A model generated the notes under the pieces. The model was given only the letters and a program-made list of their open reading frames with translations. It did no database searches and was not told the origin of the DNA. A DNA stretch of 64,000 nt from Bacillus sp. ISL-45 (GTDB lineage: Bacteria > Bacillota > Bacilli > Bacillales > Cytobacillaceae): positions 179,100 to 243,099 of the forward strand of contig NZ_JAGGQQ010000006.1 of NCBI RefSeq assembly GCF_018613195.1, read 5' to 3'. Below are positions 45,501 through 54,070 of this stretch, piece by piece. Numbering within the stretch: position 1 is the stretch's first letter; the number at the start of each line of letters is the position of its first letter. The position numbers were made by a program, and so were the translations under genes.

Positions 45501-45996
45501 CAAGGACAACGAACGCAAAGGCGGTCTTATCGATTTTTATGATCTTGTAGCTCATATAGGCAATTCCGTAAAATAAAACCGAAACAAGTGCGATTAACCC
45601 AGCCTTCATCCACGGAGTCATACTTTCCCAGTTGCTTGTTGCTACGTACAAACCGCCAATCAATAGCATGATCACCCCAATATTCAATGACCAGGAAATA
45701 TTCCGTTCACGAATCTCTTCTGCTGTTTTCTTTGGTCTGACCTTTGCTGGGCGTGATTTGGGTTTTTCCTTCATCGTTACTGAAGGCTGGACTTCAAAGG
45801 CTATAGAATCTTCCTTTTTGTTCCTGGCGGCCAACTCTTTCTCCTGCCGTTCCTGTGACAGTAAATTAAGGAAATATTCATTATGGGCTTCTGATACACT
45901 CTTATATTCCTCTGCTGAAACATAGCCTAATTCTTTTAAATTATAGAGCTCGTTACGGAAAATCCTGCGTCTTTCTTCTCTAGGAGCATGTTCCAT
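42544..45996 (-). CDS. Very large polytopic membrane protein (about 1150 aa)
   Basis: The protein has a soluble charged N-terminus of about 105 residues (PREERRRIFRNELYNLKELGYVSAEEY, then a KPKSRPAKVRPKKT linker) and roughly 30 predicted membrane spans filling the rest. The N-terminal helix and the NISWSLNIGVIMLLIGGLYVATSNWE segment resemble the start of DUF2157-type membrane proteins. No catalytic motif is visible. Function is unknown; a cell-envelope or polymer-handling role would be guesswork. Start at the ATG at 45996 just after GGGGGAT; an upstream in-frame start at 46017 is less well placed. Confidence 0.85.
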   Translation of the reverse strand: MEHAPREERRRIFRNELYNLKELGYVSAEEYKSVSEAHNEYFLNLLSQERQEKELAARNKKEDSIAFEVQPSVTMKEKPKSRPAKVRPKKTAEEIRERNISWSLNIGVIMLLIGGLYVATSNWESMTPWMKAGLIALVSVLFYGIAYMSYKIIKIDKTAFAFVVLGSLFLPIFTLSLGWFELLGSYLSFNGGGRFILGTISSCILIPIYAFLARKLSSRLFVWFTLITTSIAAAYLLRTIGLETDGFYLGLILFNTLLIAAYHQLKKNAQLPLFTKELALYSQANLVLSTLLMLFFYENHVFNGFNLILTAVVYLSMIFVNGHKEYHFVFSAMFIYGVYQILENWRFTEISLIGYALLGFVFLFIPRFLDNTYALKRTFQMTSAVVSGFAFLFITAEGMMIHTENPSYILMSAYLIISANFIYLANTNENIIFNYLSPVFLAAAMFEAVLQIGKYIGFENLVLPIYFIGFILFILAGWLVKMNYLKAIKTSSRDVGMMIMLFMILVTFSMFDWWELALMFSLTGYALYVMMKIDNRPFLPLFAQWAVPIALGLSAASIGEEIRIHSGLYNDLLGIPGNLALAGILLLVVSIGLRKTKETMLARNAFFSGNGFYAASLFYTFVFPISNIYGESLIWFGGILMSLLLYRVTRESMAAFLSGVVSLVWYLISIDSINEEILNFSSTIESLLFPGGGWLLLGAAALLFQKQRGLAVAYSWIAHIYLAPIMVIEFILYGEEAILSYVIATGVYAAGIFFVKREWKVKTLLYAAFTTLFLAIKTGISYFTETDSGHYAFLMTSIVLTVFWVLSSTNYKQRTVFYLIPISLLGVASFLTAYPYSWLLYGLTIGYAAATLVLLHRVKWDIAALIPLLMIFYGTIQIMFLAQLHVYWDMAILSGSGILLIFSGRRIYKNLWEKGAVFGLQSMDAYSLAGFLFIVSVALMNGETFWALIVHGLLISAGLWLQRSRVHGRGVSVILCIAGAYLLVPYYAAVEQLTIPALLEREVYVLPFVALAIFLRSIFKERSNQITSYIQWAVLIMVSLLLIQDGLDSNTVYDALLLGSLSLISMLAGMLLKVKAYFFVGAGVLLLNVVMQTRPFWGNLPWWGYLLIAGSILISVASFIEWNKQQGAKGERTFLLKLKENLLLKLKNWN

Positions 45997-46281
45997 TTTT
46001 ATCCCCCCATCCCTCATTAATCCAATTTGGTTCGTTTAGTGTAATTTTACACCTTTTATAAATTATTTCAACATTCAAATCAAAAAAATCAAAAGAGATT
46101 TTTCGACAATTTCTATTCCAACATTGCGCATGCGCCTTTATAATAGGATAAGTGTGTTTATAGGTTGTGTGTCTTGGACAATGTGTCTCTCTTTCCGCCA
46201 TTCTGTTCCGTTTTATAAGTTTCGGAATCTAGATCAAGTCACTCTGGCAGAAAACTAATTAAAAGATTACGAGGTAAGAAG

Positions 46282-46641
46282 ATGACTGATTTTTTATGGT
46301 TAATGTATTTAGGGTTTATGGGTACGACGGCAATTTGGTTTTTGCTTAAAGGGAAATATAAAAACAATGTCACCAGGCTGGATTTTGTCATTTCAATCAT
46401 CACTTGGCTTGGTTTATTCGGATATGTGACTGAAACAGAAATGCTAACCCCTTTAGTATGGAAAATCGTCTTCGTTTTCGGTCTCCTTTGGGATGTAATC
46501 TTTACCATATTCTTTGCGGATCGGTTTGCAGGGGATTTTGGCATGGAAGAAGAGGAAGAACCCATGCCGCTTGGTGCTAAGCTGAGTGGATTGATATTTG
46601 TTATGCCCCTTTATTATGGGTTATTCCAATATGCTTTTTAA
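46282..46641 (+). CDS. Small membrane protein of unknown function (119 aa)
   Basis: The protein has three to four hydrophobic segments (about residues 4-20, 32-48, 60-80 and 99-117) and an acidic loop EEEEEP near residue 92. No family recognised. ATG preceded by GAGGTAAGAAG. It is divergent from the large membrane protein gene and is followed by a weak hairpin (AACG..CGTT with a T-run at 46643-46663). Confidence 0.75.
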   Translation: MTDFLWLMYLGFMGTTAIWFLLKGKYKNNVTRLDFVISIITWLGLFGYVTETEMLTPLVWKIVFVFGLLWDVIFTIFFADRFAGDFGMEEEEEPMPLGAKLSGLIFVMPLYYGLFQYAF

Positions 46642-46850
46642 AACGGCTTAGGACGTTTTTTTGTTGTTTTTTAAAGTTATATCAAAATAATATTGTTGTT
46701 TTTTAATATAATAATAGCCAATCCAGAGGCTGAAACAGCATGAATCAGCGGTATTTTTCTAAATGATTAGCACTAGGTACTAGTAGTGATCATCAGTGTA
46801 CTTTCCAGGAGGACAGTTCGATTTTTGTTTGAATTTGCTGTGAAATAAAC

Positions 46851-47037
46851 AGCTGTTTTCGTAAAGATGGTTGTTAAAATTCTAAAGCCGTTTTTAACGT
46901 AATATAAAGGTATTTAGCAGGTCGGTATTTAATTAAGTTTGCATGCTCTTTTCTCATTAGTGGGTCAACTTTACAAAGAAACATAGTTCATACAATCCTA
47001 TTTTGCAGTCAAAACAACAAAGTTTGAGAAAAGAGCC
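46851..47037 (+). mobile_element. MITE-like repeat, copy 3 (187 bp) with 7-of-8 target duplication
   Basis: Starts AGCTGTTTTC and ends GAAAAGAGCC; flanks AAATAAAC (46843-46850) and AAATAAAA (47038-47045) match at seven of eight bases. Contains the internal GTTAAAA..TTTTAAC hairpin as in copy 2, with more substitutions. It abuts the T-tract (minus strand) of the terminator of the SDR gene. Confidence 0.85.
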
Positions 47038-47048
47038 AAATAAAAAAA

Positions 47049-47078
47049 GAGGATAAAACCTTTGCTGGTTCTATCCTC
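47049..47078 (-). terminator. Terminator of the SDR gene
   Basis: GAGGATAGAACC / GGTTTTATCCTC 12-bp stem with one G-U pair, then seven T on the minus strand leading straight into MITE copy 3. Confidence 0.9.
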
Positions 47079-47085
47079 GGAATGA

Positions 47086-47802
47086 TTATGGATTTGTCGA
47101 CCACATTCCAGCTGTCTTGATGAAGACGCGGCGGTTCAATTTTAATTGCGCTACCATTAACTCGGCCAGATCTTCTGGCTGCATGACTTTATCCGGATTG
47201 CCATCTGTTAAATTCGACTCAATGGCAAGGTCTGTAGCAACGGTACTTGGAGTAAGCGCGCTGACACGGATGTTATGCTTTCGAACTTCAAGCATTAGCG
47301 ATTCAGTCAACCCAAGTACTCCGAATTTTGATGCACTATAGGCACTTGTTACCGGTGCTCCCTTTTGCCCTGCAGTTGACGCAACATTGATTATGTCACC
47401 TGTCTTCCGCTCAATCATTCCTGGCAAGACCGCACGGGTCACATAGTATGTTCCCAGCAAGTTGACCTGTATGATTTTTTCCCACTCCTGTGGCTCAAGG
47501 TCAAGAAAGCCGCCAAATTTTGCGATTCCAGCGTTGTTAATCAGGATATCTATAGGACCTAGCTCTTCTGTTACATGCTCGACAGCGTGCTGTACAGATT
47601 CCATATCAGATACATCGGCTACAGCCCCAGAAACATTTACCCCATATTCCTCAAGCTCAGTTGTAACCTTCTCCAGATTGGCAAGTGTCAGCCCAATCAT
47701 GCCAATATTCACGCCTTCTTTTGCAAGTGCAATTGCGGCAGAACGCCCAATGCCTCTGCCAGCACCAGTAATTAACGCCGTTTTCCCTTTTAAAGATTCC
47801 AT
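47086..47802 (-). CDS. Short-chain dehydrogenase/reductase (3-ketoacyl reductase-like)
   Basis: The 238-residue classical SDR has [10 protein letters not shown] for NAD(P) binding, NNAGIAKFG, the catalytic Ser in [10 protein letters not shown] and YSASK. It is most like FabG-type ketoreductases of unknown substrate. The gene stands alone, without fatty acid genes nearby, so it is probably not the essential FabG. AGGAGT site before the ATG. Its terminator is the target of MITE copy 3. Confidence 0.92.
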   Translation of the reverse strand: MESLKGKTALITGAGRGIGRSAAIALAKEGVNIGMIGLTLANLEKVTTELEEYGVNVSGAVADVSDMESVQHAVEHVTEELGPIDILINNAGIAKFGGFLDLEPQEWEKIIQVNLLGTYYVTRAVLPGMIERKTGDIINVASTAGQKGAPVTSAYSASKFGVLGLTESLMLEVRKHNIRVSALTPSTVATDLAIESNLTDGNPDKVMQPEDLAELMVAQLKLNRRVFIKTAGMWSTNP

Positions 47803-47932
47803 ATGATGACTCCTTTCAATTATGTAGTCAAGGGTTAATTATAGAAAATCTTTTGGGCGAAAACAAATCATGTGATTCTTATAAGTAAGAGATTGTGAAA
47901 ATATCGGCTAAAAGACGAAAAATCTACACAAA

Positions 47933-47961
47933 AAACCAGCAGTAACTATTACTGCTGGTTT
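47933..47961 (-). terminator. Terminator of the GNAT gene
   Basis: AAACCAGCAGTAA / TTACTGCTGGTTT perfect 13-bp stem, then TTTTGTG on the minus strand. Confidence 0.9.
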
Positions 47962-47966
47962 GAGAA

Positions 47967-48638
47967 TTATAATGGCAACAATGCCACAGTTTCTTTATTC
48001 TTAAGCTGATCGACCATTTTATTCCACTTCTCTGGCTTGTTTTCAAGTACGGAATAATAAGTTGTAAGAAAATCTGTAATCAATGCTGCAGGGAGTTCAT
48101 GAGTATTCTCAACTGCTGGCATGAAGCATAGATCAAGTCCTTCTACAGCTTCTCCATTATTCTCCCAGGAAGGGTGGACGTATTCCATATCAAGTCGCTT
48201 ATACCCGAGATGAGATAATACTTCGCGTCTTACAAACGGATCCATTGTTTTTACTCCGCCAAAATTATGGTCTTTCTTTCGGTATGGGTCATAGATTTCT
48301 GCAAACATCCCGAATAACTCTACGCCTTTTTCGCCTGCAAGGTTTTGCAGGTCTTCCATTCTTTTGTTTGCAAGAAAACGCCCAAGGCTGAGGCCTGGCT
48401 TCCCAATAATGGTGAAATCTGTCATTGCGATATTCCAGTCTGGATAGTATCGGTATTCGGTTACCCCAACTACCTCATCCTCATGTACAGCAACAAATAC
48501 TCTGATGCCTGGATCCTCTAGCGGCTCTTTCCATAAATCGAACTCCAGTACCTCTTCAGGTGGAAAGACTTCCTTCATTAAGTTATGGAGCTTTGTAAAA
48601 AGCGGATCTTCGATACTGTTAACGCGAATATATTCCAT
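47967..48638 (-). CDS. GNAT-family N-acetyltransferase
   Basis: The 223-residue protein has a GNAT-like core: VRVFVAVHEDEVVGVTEYRYY as strands 2-4 and SLGRFLANKRMEDLQNLAGEKG in place of the acetyl-CoA loop and following helix. The pyrophosphate loop is atypical, lacking a clear Q/RxxGxG/A, so activity is not certain. It follows the carbon-nitrogen hydrolase gene by 20 bases and is surely co-transcribed. B. subtilis YhcX fuses a GNAT and a nitrilase-type domain in one protein, which suggests these two gene products also work together. Confidence 0.78.
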   Translation of the reverse strand: MEYIRVNSIEDPLFTKLHNLMKEVFPPEEVLEFDLWKEPLEDPGIRVFVAVHEDEVVGVTEYRYYPDWNIAMTDFTIIGKPGLSLGRFLANKRMEDLQNLAGEKGVELFGMFAEIYDPYRKKDHNFGGVKTMDPFVRREVLSHLGYKRLDMEYVHPSWENNGEAVEGLDLCFMPAVENTHELPAALITDFLTTYYSVLENKPEKWNKMVDQLKNKETVALLPL

Positions 48639-48658
48639 GAAGATTTCTCCTTATCATA

Positions 48659-49531
48659 TTAAATTTTTTCTGTCTTTTCCCAGTCCGGATAAAGGTCAGT
48701 GCGGCGGTCACGCCATGTAGTGACTGAACCACGCTCACGCACTTCATATAATAGTTCCAGATCAAGGTCGGCAGTTACGATCATGTCATCATTAAGTTCA
48801 CCTTCGGCCTGAAGGCCTTTTGGAGGAAACGGGATATCATTTGGCGTAATCACAGCTGCCTGGCCAAAGTTAGCCCGCATAAAGTCAACTGTTGGCAGTG
48901 CACCTACTGTTCCTGTTAAAACAACATAGACCTGGTTTTCAATAGCTCTTGCGTGGCTCGTATAGCGAACACGGTGGAAACCATGGCGATCATCCGTACA
49001 GGATGGAACGAAAATGACATCTGCCCCTTTAGCTTTAGCCATTCTTACGATTTCAGGAAACTCAATATCATAACAAGTCAGCAGTGCGATACGCCCCTTC
49101 TCTGTATCAAATACCCGGAAATCCTCACCCGCACTCATATTCCATTCATTCACTTCTGTAGGAGTGATATGAAGCTTCGCCTGCTCAACAATCCTTCCAT
49201 CCGGATAAAACATGTGCGCAACATTATATAATTTTCCTTTACGTGCAATGACATGTGTTCCGCCAATGATGTGCATGCCTGTTTGCAGGGCGAAATTTTG
49301 GAACAGGTTTAAGTACTGTTCAGTAAAACCGGGAAGTTCATTGATGGTCAGCCTCGTACCCTGCTCACTGCCGATTGATAATAATTGAGTAGTAAAGAAC
49401 TCAGGAAACAAAACAAACTCTGATCCATACTCCTGTGCTGTTTTTACATAATGCTCACATTGCTGAGCAAACTCTTCGAACGATCTAATCGTGTGAAGAT
49501 GGTATTGGACTGCAGATACTCTCATTTTCAT
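48659..49531 (-). CDS. Carbon-nitrogen hydrolase (nitrilase superfamily)
   Basis: The 290-residue enzyme keeps the Glu-Lys-Cys triad: FVLFPEFFTT, AKLHITPTE and ALLTCYDIEFPE. It should hydrolyse an amide or nitrile C-N bond in the cytoplasm; the HGFHRVRYTSHARAIENQVYV block is typical of the amidase branch. Substrate unknown. I use the ATG at 49531 after GGGGG; a TTG three bases earlier is possible. First gene of a pair with a GNAT protein. Confidence 0.9.
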   Translation of the reverse strand: MKMRVSAVQYHLHTIRSFEEFAQQCEHYVKTAQEYGSEFVLFPEFFTTQLLSIGSEQGTRLTINELPGFTEQYLNLFQNFALQTGMHIIGGTHVIARKGKLYNVAHMFYPDGRIVEQAKLHITPTEVNEWNMSAGEDFRVFDTEKGRIALLTCYDIEFPEIVRMAKAKGADVIFVPSCTDDRHGFHRVRYTSHARAIENQVYVVLTGTVGALPTVDFMRANFGQAAVITPNDIPFPPKGLQAEGELNDDMIVTADLDLELLYEVRERGSVTTWRDRRTDLYPDWEKTEKI

Positions 49532-49720
49532 CAATCATTCCCCCTGTATCTATAAAAATTACATTTTGACTTCAAAATTTCAGAAATACGAAAATCATTA
49601 TATAGCATTTTACTTTTTATGAATACATTTTTCAAAAAAATGGGGCAATAAATTTATTGAGTAACATTTATTGCCCGGTCACTCAGATTTGATGAGGAAA
49701 AAATGTTCCAATTCCAGATA

Positions 49721-49740
49721 AATTAGATTATAATCTAATT
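49721..49740. promoter_or_regulatory. Perfect 20-bp palindrome upstream of the MFS gene, probable operator
   Basis: AATTAGATTATAATCTAATT reads the same on both strands. A second, spaced pair ATTAGA..TCTAAT shares its right half-site and reaches the ribosome binding site. The pair of overlapping sites suggests binding of a dimeric repressor to control the transporter; the regulator is not encoded beside it. Confidence 0.6.
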
Positions 49741-49766
49741 AGATTTATTTCTAATTGGAGGGCATT

Positions 49767-50993
49767 ATGTTTAAAACTTTCAACCTTGAAAAATCCTACC
49801 AGAAGCTATTCTTTGCTGGAATCATTAACGGAATTGGTGATCGGTTCAGCCAGGTTGCGCTGTTAGCTTTAATATTGCAGATGACTGGTTCTGGCCTGTC
49901 CGTCGGGATTACAATGGCTCTCAGGATGATTCCGTTTTTATTCTTCAGCCCTTTGAGCAGCGGTCTTGCCAGAAAATTCGGAAGAAAAAATATCATGATC
50001 GTTACGGACCTTGCCAGAGCAGTATTAGCCTTGTCTTTTCTGGCGGTCAATAATCCTTCTGATATTTGGATTGTTTATGTCACATCCTTCATGCTGGCCT
50101 CAGGCGAAGCCATATACGCACCGATCAGAAAATCAAGCATCCCTGCCATTGTTTCGTCTAAATCATTAAAAGACATAAATGGATGGGAACAGGTATTAAT
50201 TGGGATTGTTTTAATCATCGGGGCACTAAGCGGCGGGATTGTCTCATACCTCTTAGGAGCAAAAGCAGCTTTTCTGCTTAATATTGTGTCCTTTTTAGCT
50301 GCCGGCTGGATTTTATCGACCTTGCCTTCCCTGGGCGGTAAGATCGAAAATGAACAAATCAGTAAACCAGACATGGAAAAGTATAGCGAATTGCTCCCTG
50401 TTATTGCGGCTTCATCCTTCCTGATAATGTTAATGATGTTCGAGTTGATCATCCCTCTGATTAATGGGATTGAGAATGTATTATTAAGCGTGTATGCCGT
50501 TCAAACGTTTGAAAAAGCTGACCTCGGAGTAGGAATCTTCTACAGTGTTCTTGGTCTGGGTTTAATGATCAGTCCATTATTGACTAAGATGGTTAAAAAG
50601 AGGTTGTTATTATTTTCTTTCATTTGCATTATAGGTGAAGGTTTGTTCTTGACTTCGATAAGCCAGACAAAAGCTTTCTGGGTGGCCGCTGTTCTGTTTG
50701 GCGTGACCGCAATATTCAGCGGTGTCGGTAACGCGCTTCTAGATACGGTGGCAATGGAGACAATTCCTTCAAAATGGCATGGAATGTACTTCGGTATTAC
50801 TAGCATGCTGTCTAATACATTCATTGGAGTCTCTATGTTCTTAACCGGTATGGCCCTGGAATGGTTCGATCCAAGATTGGTGGGTATGATTGGCGGAATC
50901 ATGTATATATCTGCCGGAACCTTGTTCTTGATATGGTCCCTTAAATATAGGGTGGATCAAGAGAAAGCAAGTTTAATGCAAAAAGTGGTGTAA
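49767..50993 (+). CDS. MFS transporter
   Basis: The 408-residue protein has 12 predicted membrane spans and MFS features such as SSGLARKFGRKNIMIVTDLARA between spans 2 and 3. It resembles the enterobactin-exporter-like MFS_3 group common in bacilli, often drug or metabolite efflux. Start at the ATG at 49767, shortly after TTGGAGGG; a TTG at 49755 is part of the ribosome binding site. A palindromic operator lies just upstream, so it is likely induced by its substrate. Monocistronic. Confidence 0.88.
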   Translation: MFKTFNLEKSYQKLFFAGIINGIGDRFSQVALLALILQMTGSGLSVGITMALRMIPFLFFSPLSSGLARKFGRKNIMIVTDLARAVLALSFLAVNNPSDIWIVYVTSFMLASGEAIYAPIRKSSIPAIVSSKSLKDINGWEQVLIGIVLIIGALSGGIVSYLLGAKAAFLLNIVSFLAAGWILSTLPSLGGKIENEQISKPDMEKYSELLPVIAASSFLIMLMMFELIIPLINGIENVLLSVYAVQTFEKADLGVGIFYSVLGLGLMISPLLTKMVKKRLLLFSFICIIGEGLFLTSISQTKAFWVAAVLFGVTAIFSGVGNALLDTVAMETIPSKWHGMYFGITSMLSNTFIGVSMFLTGMALEWFDPRLVGMIGGIMYISAGTLFLIWSLKYRVDQEKASLMQKVV

Positions 50994-50998
50994 GTAAA

Positions 50999-51037
50999 AG
51001 AACAGGTCCATCGTTTACAAGACGATGGACCTGTTCT
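50999..51037. terminator. Terminator between the MFS and GGDEF genes
   Basis: AGAACAGGTCCATCG / CGATGGACCTGTTCT perfect 15-bp stem between convergent genes. Confidence 0.9.
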
Positions 51038-51048
51038 TTAAGAAAACC

Positions 51049-53082
51049 TCATTCTGTACTTTTACAGACTTCAATCCTATTACGGCCCTTTTGCTTGGCT
51101 TGATATAGTGCACGGTCTGCGATTTCAAGAATCAGTTTCATTTCGACTGTTTCTATAGGAGTCACCGAAGATACCCCGATACTGATAGTTAAAATCTCAC
51201 CGACTTTGGAGTTTTTATGCTCAATATTCATCTTTTGGATGGTTGACCGGAATTCCTCTGCTAATTGTTTTCCTTTGGATACATCCGTATTTGGAAGGAC
51301 TACAGCGAATTCTTCGCCCCCAAACCTTGCAGCAAAATATCCTTTTTCATGAAAAAACCCTTCGAGCTCAAGGGCAACAGTTTTCAGGCATTCATCTCCC
51401 TGGATATGCCCATATGTGTCATTATATTTTTTAAAATAATCGATATCCACCAGAAGCAATGATACCGGCGTTTTATGCTTGCAGGCGAAAGCCCATTCTG
51501 TCCTTAGGAATTCATCGAAAGCCCGTCGGTTATAAATTCCAGTCAATCCATCAAGAGACGAAAGCTTCCTCAGAAGTGAATTGCTCTCCCTCAATTGATT
51601 TTCTATGGTCCTCCTTGCCGTCACGTCTCTTGTGGCGAACATCATTCCTGAAGACTTTCCTGATTTGTCCTTTACCGGTCTTACTGTAGTCTCAGCCCAT
51701 ATAAAACCGCCATTTTTATGCAGCATCCTGTAACTGGAAGTAACGATACCGTTTAATTCTCTTGGGTTTCCATATTCCTCAAGCAGGATCTGGCGGTCTT
51801 CTGGATGAATTTTTCCAAAAAGATTCGTTCCAATCAATTCATCATTTCTATATCCCAGGATTCCCTTGCTCGAAGGAGATATATAAATAATCATTCCTTC
51901 ACTTGAAAGCCTTCCAATCATATCTGATGAATTTTCAGCAATAAAGCGGTACTGTTCTTCACTTTCGCGCAGAGCTCTTTCCATGCTCTTGCGCTTTGTA
52001 ATTTCCTTTATAACAGTCAGAACAGCTTTTTCTCCTTGATAGGTAATCAAAGAAGATGAAACTTCAATATCGATATATGAATCACCCATTTTTAACTGTT
52101 CTTCAAAGCTGATGACTGTCTTTTCATTAAAATCCAATTTAGAAATGATATTCGGATGGCCATCAAAAAAAGAACGAACAGGTTTGCCGATTATATCTTT
52201 TAGGTTTGTGCCAAATAAAGCCTCAGTGTGCGGATTAGCATAGGCCACCTTATCAAATTGCGTAAGAATGATGGCATTCGGTGAAAGTTCTACTAGCGTC
52301 CTGAATTGCTCCTCCCGTTCCTTTACCTGCTGCGAAAGCATTTCCACTTCGGTAAGATCCGTATAGACAGCCAGGTAATTTACCAGTTCTCTGTCTTCAT
52401 TGAGAATTGAAAAGATATTCACCTTCATTAAATAATGGCTGCCATCTTTGCGTTTGTTCCATAACTCGCCTTCCCAGCATCCCCTAGTCGAAATAGAGTC
52501 CCACATTCTCTTATAAAAAATCGGAGTGTAGCTGTGGGACTTCCATATTCTCGGGTTTTCCCCGATCACATTTCCCTTATGATAGCCTGTCAACCGAGTG
52601 AACGATTCGCTGACAGCTTGTATCTTGCCATCTGGTGTGGTGATGACAATGCCTTTGTTCGCGCTAAGTTTAAGTGAACCTGCATCTTCCGGATCATTAA
52701 GATCTAAGGAAATGGGTGTGATAAAGCAGAGACACGTTCTGATTGCGGCTTCTCCATTAAATATGGCAGTTTCGGAACGAACCTGGAAATCCATTGGAAT
52801 ACCGTTAATTAAAAAACTCATAATGCTTCCCTGTAAATTTGTTCCTTGTTCGATTGCAGCAATTCTGGCTGTAATTGTTTCTTTGGTGGTATCTGATAAA
52901 AAGGAAAAGATCGATTTACCTATTAATTCACCAGGATATTTATAACCGAGCAACTGAGTGCCGCCTTCATCTATGGAAAGAATCAAGGAATCTCTATGTA
53001 TACAAACAAAATAGAGTGATAGATTATTGGCAGCACCAGCATCAACGATATTTGCCCCAGTCCTGTTTTCCTTTACTGTCAT
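51049..53082 (-). CDS. Multi-PAS GGDEF protein (probable diguanylate cyclase)
   Basis: The 677-residue soluble protein has about four PAS/PAC modules (roughly 25-130, 140-255, 265-370 and 380-495) and a C-terminal GGDEF domain with the active-site loop ARFGGEEFAVVLP near residue 588. It should make cyclic di-GMP. The RxxD inhibitory site five residues before GGEEF is absent, so product feedback by that route is unlikely. No EAL domain. Start at the ATG at 53082, 7 bases after AAGGAG. Signals sensed by the PAS domains are unknown; there are no membrane spans. Confidence 0.92.
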   Translation of the reverse strand: MTVKENRTGANIVDAGAANNLSLYFVCIHRDSLILSIDEGGTQLLGYKYPGELIGKSIFSFLSDTTKETITARIAAIEQGTNLQGSIMSFLINGIPMDFQVRSETAIFNGEAAIRTCLCFITPISLDLNDPEDAGSLKLSANKGIVITTPDGKIQAVSESFTRLTGYHKGNVIGENPRIWKSHSYTPIFYKRMWDSISTRGCWEGELWNKRKDGSHYLMKVNIFSILNEDRELVNYLAVYTDLTEVEMLSQQVKEREEQFRTLVELSPNAIILTQFDKVAYANPHTEALFGTNLKDIIGKPVRSFFDGHPNIISKLDFNEKTVISFEEQLKMGDSYIDIEVSSSLITYQGEKAVLTVIKEITKRKSMERALRESEEQYRFIAENSSDMIGRLSSEGMIIYISPSSKGILGYRNDELIGTNLFGKIHPEDRQILLEEYGNPRELNGIVTSSYRMLHKNGGFIWAETTVRPVKDKSGKSSGMMFATRDVTARRTIENQLRESNSLLRKLSSLDGLTGIYNRRAFDEFLRTEWAFACKHKTPVSLLLVDIDYFKKYNDTYGHIQGDECLKTVALELEGFFHEKGYFAARFGGEEFAVVLPNTDVSKGKQLAEEFRSTIQKMNIEHKNSKVGEILTISIGVSSVTPIETVEMKLILEIADRALYQAKQKGRNRIEVCKSTE

Positions 53083-53266
53083 TTTATTTCTCCTTGCAAA
53101 AATCAAATGGTTTATCTCTTAATTTTAATTCTGTTGATTTTGTTATTCAATAAAGAATCCGATTCAATACCTGCTAAATTTCTACAGAACCCTCTCTGGA
53201 TGCGTAGTATCAAATTGCTAGCTGTTGATATCAACTTCTTAGCGAAAGCTATCAAATGAAGTCGAT

Positions 53267-54070
53267 TCAGGTCGAAATCCCTGCTATAAAGCTGTTTATA
53301 AGTTTCCCAACCTGCCGGATTGTCGATTTTCCTGAATCAGGTTCTATTAATTCATCAATCAAAACAACAATAAAGGCCTGCTTCTTACCATAGATAATGA
53401 TGCCGCAATCATGTTCGACTCCCGGAAGTTCTCCAGTCTTATTTCCAATTTTCAATAGAGTATCATCCATATAAACCGGCAGCTTTTCTTTGAATTGCTG
53501 TTGCAGCAGTAAGGAATGAAAGATGCTTCTTGACTCATGGTTAAGTGAACCTCCATAAGTGCCTTCCTTCAGGCATAGTGCGATATCTGCGGCTGATGTA
53601 TAGTTATCAAGACCAGATTGAATAGCTGCGAAATCCAGCATTTTACGCTGCAAAATAGAATTCCTCATTCCTAGCCTGGATATAGTTGAGTTAATCGAGC
53701 CTTTGCCGATCAAATCAATCAAGAGATTAGTCGCAGAATTATCTGACACGATGATCATAAGGGACAATAGATCCATAACTGGCAGCTGTTTGACTGTCAT
53801 TAGCTGAAGTACACCGGTATCTCCAATTCTGTCTTTTTCTTCAATGCACACTTGACTCTCTTTTTGCAGCTTGCCAGCTTCAATCTGTCTCAAAGCTTCG
53901 AATAATATCGGCAGTTTTATCAAACTTGCAGACTGGTATACTTCATTGCTGTTAATTTCTATTATTACTTCTTCAATTTCCAAAAACAAACTCGCCCGGC
54001 CTTTGCACCCAGCGAGTTCTTCTAATAGTTTTTTTCTTAAATCATCTATGTTCATGTCATTTCTGTTCAT
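53267..54070 (-). CDS. Class A beta-lactamase-like serine hydrolase without signal peptide
   Basis: The 267-residue protein has all three penicillin-recognising motifs: SASLIK (S-x-x-K), SDN in VSDNSATN, and KTG in GNKTGEL. A Glu of the class A omega loop is not obvious. There is no signal peptide or lipobox, so it appears cytoplasmic, which is odd for a beta-lactamase. Its ATG overlaps the TAA of the ykfD-like gene (TAATG), so it is the last gene of the murein-peptide operon. A role on murein peptides or related amides inside the cell is more likely than antibiotic resistance. The second ATG at 54055 could be used instead. Confidence 0.85.
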   Translation of the reverse strand: MNRNDMNIDDLRKKLLEELAGCKGRASLFLEIEEVIIEINSNEVYQSASLIKLPILFEALRQIEAGKLQKESQVCIEEKDRIGDTGVLQLMTVKQLPVMDLLSLMIIVSDNSATNLLIDLIGKGSINSTISRLGMRNSILQRKMLDFAAIQSGLDNYTSAADIALCLKEGTYGGSLNHESRSIFHSLLLQQQFKEKLPVYMDDTLLKIGNKTGELPGVEHDCGIIIYGKKQAFIVVLIDELIEPDSGKSTIRQVGKLINSFIAGIST

